Source: Helicobacter anseris (GTDB lineage Bacteria > Campylobacterota > Campylobacteria > Campylobacterales > Helicobacteraceae). Taken from it: a stretch of DNA of 64,000 nt. Within the stretch, counting starts at the first letter, position 1; each line of letters begins with the position of its first letter. This document shows, piece after piece, positions 58,041 through 64,000 of this stretch. Both the position numbers and the translations under genes were made by a program. The notes beneath the pieces were generated by a model. It was not told the DNA's origin and searched no databases. It saw nothing but the letters and a program-made list of their open reading frames with translations. Where the stretch lies: contig NZ_NXLX01000003.1 in NCBI RefSeq assembly GCF_003364335.1, forward strand, positions 58,033-122,032. The letters run 5' to 3'.

Positions 58041-59054
58041 ATGCAATACAAATCTATTCTTATCACTGGAGCTGATGGATTTATCGGTTCGCATTTAGTT
58101 GAAACTCTCTATCACTACACCAAGATTCCAACTTCAAAATTTTATGGAGCCAAAATCAAAGCTCTTAGTCTTTATAATTCCTTTAACTACTGGGGTTGGC
58201 TAGAAGAAGTTTCTTGCCTAAAAGACATAGAAGTCATCAGTGGAGATATTCGTGATCCACATTTTTGCAAAACCATTACCAAAGATATTGATATTATTTT
58301 CCACCTTGCAGCACTTATTGCTATCCCCTATTCTTATATCGCACCTGAAAGCTATGTGGATACCAATGTCAAAGGCACACTCAATATCTGTCAAGCAGCT
58401 TTGGAAAATAATGTCAAGCGCGTTATTCACACTAGCACAAGCGAGGTATATGGCACAGCTCAGTATGTCCCCATTGATGAGCTCCACCCTCTTCAGCCTC
58501 AAAGCCCATATAGTGCAAGCAAAATTGGAGCAGATTGTATTGCAATGAGTTTTTACAATTCATTTTCGCTGCCACTCACTACTGCTCGCCCTTTTAATAC
58601 CTATGGACCAAGACAAAGCGCAAGAGCAGTAATACCCACTATCATTACTCAAATTGCTAGCGGTATCAAGCAAATAAAGCTAGGAGATACTACCCCTACA
58701 AGGGATTTTAACTTTGTCAAAGATACTTGCGAGGGATTTATCGCACTTGCTGAGAGTGAAAAAACCATAGGAGAGGTTATTAATATTGGCTCAAATTTTG
58801 AAATTAGCATAGGAGATACACTAAATCTCATCAAAGAAATTATGCAAAGTGATGTAGAATTTATCACAGATTCTCAAAGAATCCGTCCAAAAAATAGCGA
58901 AGTATTTCGCCTATGGTGTGATAATACCAAGATAAAAAAACTCACAGGATTTAGTCCAAAATATGACATTAAACAAGGATTAAAAGAAACGATTGATTGG
59001 ATCACACAGCCTCAAAACCTTGCAAAATACAAAAGTGAGATTTATAATGTCTGA
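58041..59054 (+). CDS. legB: NAD-dependent sugar-nucleotide 4,6-dehydratase (LegB-like)
   Basis: Extended SDR of 337 residues. It has the NAD motif ITGADGFIGSHLVETL, IIFHLAALIAIPYSY and the active-site SPYSASKIGADCIAMSFY with Tyr and Lys, preceded by HTSTSEVYG. The sequence and the following aminotransferase match the LegB-LegC pair of legionaminic-acid synthesis in C. jejuni, where LegB dehydrates GDP-N-acetylglucosamine. The exact nucleotide sugar here is inference. GCGAGG precedes the ATG. Its stop overlaps the next start by eight bases. Confidence 0.75.
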   Translation: MQYKSILITGADGFIGSHLVETLYHYTKIPTSKFYGAKIKALSLYNSFNYWGWLEEVSCLKDIEVISGDIRDPHFCKTITKDIDIIFHLAALIAIPYSYIAPESYVDTNVKGTLNICQAALENNVKRVIHTSTSEVYGTAQYVPIDELHPLQPQSPYSASKIGADCIAMSFYNSFSLPLTTARPFNTYGPRQSARAVIPTIITQIASGIKQIKLGDTTPTRDFNFVKDTCEGFIALAESEKTIGEVINIGSNFEISIGDTLNLIKEIMQSDVEFITDSQRIRPKNSEVFRLWCDNTKIKKLTGFSPKYDIKQGLKETIDWITQPQNLAKYKSEIYNV

Positions 59055-60216
59055 TTTTTCCTTATTTTTTGATTTTATCCGCAATCTCTATCATGCACCG
59101 CAAAAGGATTTTATCCCCTTGCATGAACCAAGATTTTTGGGAAATGAAAAAAAATATCTTCTTGAATGCATTGATAGTGGATTTGTCTCAAGTGTGGGAG
59201 AGTTTGTCAATCAGTTTGAAAAAGAAATTGCCAAATTTTGTGGGAGCAAATATGCTGTGGCCACAAGTAATGGCACAAGTGCTCTGCACGCAATACTTCA
59301 TACCATAGGAGTAAATCAAGAATGCGAAGTCATTACCCAAGCTCTAAGCTTCATTGCTACAAGCAATGCCATAGCTTATACTGGTGCTACTCCTGTGTAT
59401 GTCGATGTGGATTTAGACACACTCTCACTCTCCCCTACTGCACTAGAAGAATTCCTCTACAATAATGCTCAAAAACAAGAGAATTTTACTATCAATAAGC
59501 ACACCAAAAAAAATATCAAAGCTTGTGTGCCAATGCACACCTTCGGACATCCTGCGAGGATTGAAGAAATAGCAAAAATTTGCAAAGAGTGGAATATCCT
59601 CTTAGTAGAAGATAATGCTGAGAGTTTAGGAAGTTATTTTTTCAAAAATGGGATAAAAACCCATACTGGACTTGAGGGGATTGCTAGCGCACTAAGTCTA
59701 AATGGTAACAAAACTATCACAAGCGGAGGGGGTGGAGCAATCCTTACAGATGATGAAGCCTTGGCAAAAAAACTTAAGCATATCACTACTACCGCCAAAG
59801 TCCCTCACCCTTATGAGTATTATCATGATATGCTAGGCTTTAACTATCGACTTCCAAACCTCAATGCCGCTCTTGCTCTAGCACAATTAGAGCAACTCTC
59901 TAGCTTCTTGCAAAGCAAGCTAGAAGTCGCTAAAAGTTATGAGGAATTTTGCAATAAAAATGGAATTGAGTTCATCTGTGCACGAGAGGGAACACTGCCA
60001 AACTTTTGGCTCAATGCAATCAAGCTAAAAGATAAAGCCCAAAGAGATGTATTCCTTGCCCAAAGTAATGCTAATGGCATTATGACACGCCCTATTTGGA
60101 ATCTTAATCATCAAAATCCAATGTATAAGCATTGTCAAAATGATGGCTTAAAAAACTCAATCTATCTACAAGATAGGATTGTCAATATTCCAAGTAGTGT
60201 TAGAGTGGATTTATAA
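59047..60216 (+). CDS. legC: PLP-dependent sugar aminotransferase (LegC-like)
   Basis: DegT/DnrJ/EryC1-type aminotransferase of 389 residues that would add the 4-amino group to the LegB product. Visible are VATSNGTSALHAILHTIG, ACVPMHTFGHPARI, LVEDNAESLGSYF and the PLP lysine in LSLNGNKTITSGGGGA; NYRLPNLNAALALAQLEQL follows. A longer frame begins at 58993, but the ATG at 59047, overlapping the legB stop, gives the family start MSDFSLFFDFI. The rest of a legionaminic-acid pathway (LegG, LegH, LegI, LegF) is not seen in the window. Confidence 0.78.
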   Translation: MSDFSLFFDFIRNLYHAPQKDFIPLHEPRFLGNEKKYLLECIDSGFVSSVGEFVNQFEKEIAKFCGSKYAVATSNGTSALHAILHTIGVNQECEVITQALSFIATSNAIAYTGATPVYVDVDLDTLSLSPTALEEFLYNNAQKQENFTINKHTKKNIKACVPMHTFGHPARIEEIAKICKEWNILLVEDNAESLGSYFFKNGIKTHTGLEGIASALSLNGNKTITSGGGGAILTDDEALAKKLKHITTTAKVPHPYEYYHDMLGFNYRLPNLNAALALAQLEQLSSFLQSKLEVAKSYEEFCNKNGIEFICAREGTLPNFWLNAIKLKDKAQRDVFLAQSNANGIMTRPIWNLNHQNPMYKHCQNDGLKNSIYLQDRIVNIPSSVRVDL

Positions 60217-60261
60217 AAATATTTTAGGCATAATTGCATAACTTTATAAAAGGATAAAAAT

Positions 60262-60546
60262 ATGGAAGAAAAAATCAAAAATATCATCATCAAAGCATTA
60301 CAAAATCTTGCCGAAGAGCTTGAAAATGAAAACCTTGCTCATCCAAATGACACAACAAAAATTTATGGCATAGATGGAAATCTAGATTCTCTTGCACTTG
60401 TAAGCTTCATCACAGATCTTGAAGAAATGATTGATGTAGAATTTGGTAAAAATATCACTCTAGCTGATGAAAAAGCTATGAGCTCTAGAAACTCTCCATT
60501 TAAAGATGTTGCTTCGCTTACACAATATATCCAAAACCTACTTTAA
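60262..60546 (+). CDS. Acyl carrier protein
   Basis: A 94-residue acidic protein with the carrier-protein plan. The phosphopantetheine serine is in IDGNLDSLALVSFITDLEE (DSL motif), followed by the IDVEFGKNITL helix. It is distinct from the housekeeping AcpP in length and setting, sitting between a sugar aminotransferase and an SDR. It most likely carries the acyl group handled by the neighbouring ligases. AAGGAT precedes the ATG. Similar dedicated carrier proteins occur in the C. jejuni flagellin glycosylation region, as I recall. Confidence 0.85.
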   Translation: MEEKIKNIIIKALQNLAEELENENLAHPNDTTKIYGIDGNLDSLALVSFITDLEEMIDVEFGKNITLADEKAMSSRNSPFKDVASLTQYIQNLL

Positions 60547-60568
60547 TCTAAACAATTAGGGAAAAAAT

Positions 60569-61297
60569 ATGAAAGTTTTTGTAATCACTGGGACAAGAAA
60601 AGGTATTGGCAAGGAACTTTCTTTGCACTTCTTAGAGCAAGGACATATTGTCTGTGGTTGCTCTAGGGGTGAAAGTAGTATTTCACATCCAAATTATAGA
60701 CATTTTGAACTTGATGTCAATGATGAGCAAAAAGTTGTTGAAATGATAAAAAGTATCAAAAAAGAATTTGGAAGCATTGATGTTTTACTCAATAATGCAG
60801 GTATTGCTTCTATGAATCATATATTACTTACCCCATATAAAACAATGAGTAATATTTTTTCAACCAATGTATTTGGAAGCTTTTTATTTTTAAGAGAAGT
60901 GGGTAAAGTGATGAGTAACACATCACGAAAACTAAAAAAAGAAGGCAAAACTCCGCATTTTAGAATCATCAATTTTGCTACTGTAGCAACACCCTTGCGA
61001 CTTGAGGGAGAGGCTATCTACGCAAGCTCCAAAGCAGCTATTGTAAATCTTACTCAAGTTGCAAGCTTTGAGCTAGCAGAATTTGGAATCACAGTTAATG
61101 CTATAGGACCAACTCCTGTCCCAACAGATCTTATAAAAAATGTTCCAAAAGATAAAATGGAAGCACTTTTACAAAGACAAGCAATCAAAAGATTTGGTAA
61201 TTTTGAGGATTGTTTAAATGTAGTAAATTTTTTCATTGATGAAAAAAGTGATTTTATCAGTGGTCAAGTAATTTATCTTGGAGGAGTTAATGGCTAA
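60569..61297 (+). CDS. Short-chain dehydrogenase/reductase, FabG-like
   Basis: A 242-residue classical SDR. It has the NAD(P) site TGTRKGIGKELS, LLNNAGIASMN, a catalytic Ser before IINFATVATPL and the Tyr-Lys pair in IYASSKAAIVNLTQ, with PTPVPTDL and IYLGGVNG at the end. This is the FabG pattern, so reduction of a 3-ketoacyl group on the adjacent carrier protein is the best guess; reduction of a sugar is also possible. It overlaps the first ligase by eight bases. Confidence 0.8.
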   Translation: MKVFVITGTRKGIGKELSLHFLEQGHIVCGCSRGESSISHPNYRHFELDVNDEQKVVEMIKSIKKEFGSIDVLLNNAGIASMNHILLTPYKTMSNIFSTNVFGSFLFLREVGKVMSNTSRKLKKEGKTPHFRIINFATVATPLRLEGEAIYASSKAAIVNLTQVASFELAEFGITVNAIGPTPVPTDLIKNVPKDKMEALLQRQAIKRFGNFEDCLNVVNFFIDEKSDFISGQVIYLGGVNG

Positions 61298-62639
61298 TTT
61301 CCTATCAAAACTACAAAGCTTTGCTACACAACCTGCCATTATCCATAATCAAACTATATATACCTATCAAAATTTACTTGAAACCATAGAACATTTCAAC
61401 AAACAATTTATTGATTTACCCCCTCAAAGCAAAGTAATTATCCATGATGACTATAGTCTACAAAGCATTGCCTCCTTTATGTCTCTAATGCTAAATAAAC
61501 ACATTATCATCCCTATAATTTCACAAAAAGAATTAGAGCAAAAATCCATTGAGTGTGATGCACAATTTATTCTTTCTAAAGAAAATGACTACAAAATCAC
61601 TAAAATCAAGCACGATAAAAAGCAAACAAACCTCTTAAAAAACAATTCCTCTGGTCTTATACTCTTTAGTAGTGGCAGCACAGGAAAGCCAAAAGCAATG
61701 CTGCATGATCTTGACAATCTCATCAATCAATTTGACAATAAAAAACCAAAACAATTAAACATGCTACTTTTTTTAATGTTTGATCACATTGGCGGAATTA
61801 ATACAATGCTAAATATATTCTCTACAGGACAATGTGCCATCATCCCAAATAATCGTAAAGATGTTTCTCATATTGCAGAATTGATAGAAAAATACAAAAT
61901 TACCATCCTTCCAACATCTCCAACATTTCTTAATCTCATGTTGCTAAATAAGGTGCATCAAACCTACAATCTCTCCTCTCTAAAAATGATTACCTATGGA
62001 ACAGAATCTATGCCGCCATCACTACTAAAAAATCTCCAAGAAGTTTTTCCAAAAACAAGATTTTTACAAACATTTGGCACTAGTGAAGTAGGTATCATGC
62101 AAACTTCTAGTGAAAAATCTGGTTCCTTATTCATGAAACTTTCTGATCCAAATATCCAATACAAGATTGTTAATAATGAATTATGGATTAAATCAAAAAC
62201 ACAAGTTTTAGGATATCTTAATGCTAGTATGGATAATTTTGTAGATGGATATTTTAAAACAGGAGATTTGGTAGAAACCAAACAAATCAATGGGGAAGAA
62301 TATATTAGAATTATTGGAAGAGCCAAAGAGTTAATCAATGTTGGTGGAGAAAAAGTTTTACCTCAAGAAGTAGAAGGGATACTTTTACAAATTGATGGAA
62401 TCAAAGATTGTGTTGTATATGCAGAAGCAAATGCTATTACTGGACAAAGTGTTGTATGTGATATTACTATTGATGAAGAAAAGATTCAAAAAACAGAAGC
62501 AAAAAAAATAATCCGATCATTTTGTAAAGGAAAAATAGAAAATTACAAAATACCCTCAAAAGTAGTTGTAGTAGAATCTCTTGAAATTAGTGAGAGATTT
62601 AAGAAAAATAGAAAAATACAAACGGGGGGGGGGGTATAA
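61290..62639 (+). CDS. AMP-forming acyl/aminoacyl ligase 1, poly-G at the 3' end
   Basis: Adenylate-forming enzyme of 449 residues that would activate a carboxylate and load it on the carrier protein. Motifs in order: LILFSSGSTGKPKAMLHD (P-loop), FDHIGG, YGTESMPPSLL, QTFGTSEVG, the hinge YFKTGDLVE, and IIGRAKELINVGGEKVLP. The C-terminal catalytic lysine is in FKKNRKIQT. GGAGGAG lies four bases before the ATG at 61290. The last residues GGGV come from an 11-G tract (62624-62634). No CoA or aminoacyl specificity can be read. Its 3' third is almost identical to ligase 2. Confidence 0.85.
   Translation: MANFLSKLQSFATQPAIIHNQTIYTYQNLLETIEHFNKQFIDLPPQSKVIIHDDYSLQSIASFMSLMLNKHIIIPIISQKELEQKSIECDAQFILSKENDYKITKIKHDKKQTNLLKNNSSGLILFSSGSTGKPKAMLHDLDNLINQFDNKKPKQLNMLLFLMFDHIGGINTMLNIFSTGQCAIIPNNRKDVSHIAELIEKYKITILPTSPTFLNLMLLNKVHQTYNLSSLKMITYGTESMPPSLLKNLQEVFPKTRFLQTFGTSEVGIMQTSSEKSGSLFMKLSDPNIQYKIVNNELWIKSKTQVLGYLNASMDNFVDGYFKTGDLVETKQINGEEYIRIIGRAKELINVGGEKVLPQEVEGILLQIDGIKDCVVYAEANAITGQSVVCDITIDEEKIQKTEAKKIIRSFCKGKIENYKIPSKVVVVESLEISERFKKNRKIQTGGGV
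62128..62608 (+). repeat. Direct repeat, copy 1 (3' part of ligase 1)
   Basis: These 481 bases recur at 63520-64000, offset by 1392 bases (464 codons exactly). Only two differences were seen, changing IQKTEA to IQRAEA. Upstream of the repeat the two ligase genes differ clearly at DNA level. The repeat covers the hinge and C-terminal domain. Confidence 0.93.
62624..62634 (+). repeat. Poly-G tract (11 G) at the end of ligase 1
   Basis: Eleven G, two residues after the catalytic-lysine motif of ligase 1. With 11 G the protein ends GGGV. With 10 G it would gain a tail of about 24 residues and stop at 62706, inside ligase 2. With 12 G it would end a few residues later near 62647. The tract touches a TATAAT box. 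Confidence 0.9.
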
Positions 62640-62640
62640 T
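62635..62640 (+). promoter_or_regulatory. TATAAT abutting the poly-G tract, before ligase 2
   Basis: A perfect -10 hexamer starts at the base after the last G and lies 51 bases before the ATG of ligase 2. The poly-G would sit in the -35/-10 spacer, so slippage would change promoter spacing. No clear -35 is seen. Confidence 0.45.
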
Positions 62641-62690
62641 CTATTAGATAAGACTACTTATTACTCTTTTTATTTTTCAGGAGGCTTACA

Positions 62691-64000
62691 ATGCAAGGCT
62701 TCCTAAAAAATCTCAAACGCTTTAATACAAATATTGCAATCATTGATAAAAATCAGTCTTTTAGCTACAAAATGCTTCTAGCAGATATCTATCAAAAAAC
62801 AAAAGAGCTACACATTCCTGATGGAAGTGTTGTAAGTCTTATTGGAAATTTTGATTATCAAACAATTGTGACTTTTTTTGCTCTTGCACTCAAGCATTGC
62901 ATTATTGCACCATTACTAGAAAATTCTCCAAAAAATCCCAAGAAAGAAGAAATCATCGCTTGTGATTTTTCAATTTTTCATTCCAATATCACAAAACAAA
63001 ATCATACAAATAAACATCATCTTATAGAAACACTACAAAATATACATCAAAGTGGTTTGATTATTTTTAGCAGTGGAAGCACAGGGGAACCAAAAGCAAT
63101 GTTGCATAATCTTGACAAGATAGCACAAACCCACATAGCAAGACATGAAAACAAAATCAATACTATAAGTATTTTTTTATTTGACCATATTGCTGGAATC
63201 GATGTGCTTTTAAGACAGCTTAGCATTGGCGGAACTCTAACTCTGCCTCCAGAAAGAACTCCAGATAGTGTTTGTGAGCAAATACAAAAGCACAATGTGC
63301 AAATTTTCCCAGCTCCTCCAACTTTTTTAAACCTTATTATTTTTGACAAATCCTACGAAAAATACGATCTTAAGTCACTTAAAATGATTTCTTATGGTTC
63401 TGAAACTATAAATCCTATTCTTATAGAACATTTAAAAAGGATCTTTCCTAATGCCTCTTTGAAACAAACATTTGGCACCAGTGAAACAAATGCCATCAAG
63501 GTAAAAACAGGTGATGATGTATTCATGAAACTTTCTGATCCAAATATCCAATACAAGATTGTTAATAATGAATTATGGATTAAATCAAAAACACAAGTTT
63601 TAGGATATCTTAATGCTAGTATGGATAATTTTGTAGATGGATATTTTAAAACAGGAGATTTGGTAGAAACCAAACAAATCAATGGGGAAGAATATATTAG
63701 AATTATTGGAAGAGCCAAAGAGTTAATCAATGTTGGTGGAGAAAAAGTTTTACCTCAAGAAGTAGAAGGGATACTTTTACAAATTGATGGAATCAAAGAT
63801 TGTGTTGTATATGCAGAAGCAAATGCTATTACTGGACAAAGTGTTGTATGTGATATTACTATTGATGAAGAAAAGATTCAAAGAGCAGAAGCAAAAAAAA
63901 TAATCCGATCATTTTGTAAAGGAAAAATAGAAAATTACAAAATACCCTCAAAAGTAGTTGTAGTAGAATCTCTTGAAATTAGTGAGAGATTTAAGAAAAA
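62691..64000 (+). CDS. AMP-forming acyl/aminoacyl ligase 2 (cut by window end)
   Basis: Second adenylate-forming enzyme, open to the right edge. It begins MQGFLKNLKRFNTNIAII behind CAGGAGG and shows LIIFSSGSTGEPKAMLHN, FLFDHIAGID, ISYGSETINPILI and KQTFGTSETN. Then, from 63520, it shares the hinge and C-terminal domain of ligase 1 nearly base for base. The N-terminal substrate-binding part is diverged, so the two enzymes probably activate different substrates. It is expected to end just beyond the window, perhaps with its own G tract. Confidence 0.85.
   Translation, partial: MQGFLKNLKRFNTNIAIIDKNQSFSYKMLLADIYQKTKELHIPDGSVVSLIGNFDYQTIVTFFALALKHCIIAPLLENSPKNPKKEEIIACDFSIFHSNITKQNHTNKHHLIETLQNIHQSGLIIFSSGSTGEPKAMLHNLDKIAQTHIARHENKINTISIFLFDHIAGIDVLLRQLSIGGTLTLPPERTPDSVCEQIQKHNVQIFPAPPTFLNLIIFDKSYEKYDLKSLKMISYGSETINPILIEHLKRIFPNASLKQTFGTSETNAIKVKTGDDVFMKLSDPNIQYKIVNNELWIKSKTQVLGYLNASMDNFVDGYFKTGDLVETKQINGEEYIRIIGRAKELINVGGEKVLPQEVEGILLQIDGIKDCVVYAEANAITGQSVVCDITIDEEKIQRAEAKKIIRSFCKGKIENYKIPSKVVVVESLEISERFKK
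63520..64000 (+). repeat. Direct repeat, copy 2 (3' part of ligase 2)
   Basis: Second copy of the 481-base repeat described at 62128-62608. It reaches the window edge with no sign of ending, so its true length is unknown. Confidence 0.93.

Noticed and set aside
1..64000. Insertion sequences, prophage, restriction or CRISPR systems
   Set aside because: No transposase, integrase, phage structural gene, methylase or cas motif was recognised in any listed frame.

Overview
The window is a stretch of an AT-rich bacterial chromosome from a member of the Campylobacterota. A Helicobacter species is most likely. Pointers to this are the gene orders mltG/asmA-like/nth/fliN/fliO/tonB, bcp-lutC-lutB-lutA, rplY-pth-lptFG, pnp-lptD-RDD-purD, yceD-rpmF-plsX-fabH, gapA-pgk-corA-terC and hrcA-grpE-dnaK, which I recall from Helicobacter pylori. 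Other pointers are the Hcp-like Sel1-repeat protein, Helicobacter-type outer membrane proteins and long poly-G tracts. A CiaB-like protein, a Sec-containing SelD, a short Campylobacter-type Pgi and a legionaminic-acid-type sugar cluster argue against H. pylori itself and for a non-pylori, perhaps enterohepatic, species. No database search was possible; family names are from recognisable motifs and memory.

Layout. 1-7 kb: mltG head-to-head with, and overlapping, an AsmA-like gene; then feoA, nth and a tight flagellar unit (CheX-like phosphatase, fliN, fliO, tonB-like). 7-10.4 kb: ciaB-like and a low-molecular-weight phosphatase, then a membrane phosphoesterase. 10.5-17.5 kb: mrp, bcp, lutCBA (lactate oxidation), LptF/G-type permease, pth, rplY, an S4 RqcP-like protein and an outer membrane protein. 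18.2-24.6 kb: a Sua5-like protein, carB and an autotransporter. 24.6-32.7 kb: aspartate aminotransferase, two tRNA-Leu, atpE, pnp, lptD, an RDD protein and purD. 33-36.4 kb: fabH, plsX, rpmF, yceD-like, ndk, tRNA-Arg and hup. 36.6-41.9 kb: a sugar-phosphate operon (gapA, pgi, pgk) followed by corA and terC. 41.9-48.3 kb: queE, queD, a lipoprotein, selD (in-frame TGA), yedF-like, dapE and mnmG. 48.4-52.4 kb: cdsA, dxr, a porin-like protein and an Hcp-like Sel1 protein. 52.7-56.1 kb: the heat-shock operon hrcA-grpE-dnaK behind a CIRCE-like operator.

The accessory part is 56.1-64 kb. It holds an FkbM methyltransferase, a glycosyltransferase, a LegB/LegC-type sugar dehydratase and aminotransferase pair, an acyl carrier protein, an SDR reductase and two tandem AMP-forming ligases. 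Three 11-base G/C tracts lie in this 6.4-kb stretch, and the two ligases share a 481-bp 3' segment with only two differences seen. Read together, it looks like a phase-variable surface or flagellin glycan locus in which an acyl group is adenylated, loaded on a carrier protein and used to decorate an amino sugar. The third tract is unusual: it directly follows the last catalytic motif of ligase 1 and abuts a perfect TATAAT in front of ligase 2, so its length could alter a C-terminus, translational coupling and promoter spacing at once.

Translation starts are unusual in several places. Two genes (Sua5-like and autotransporter) appear to need ATA or ATT starts, and several others use TTG directly behind a good Shine-Dalgarno sequence.
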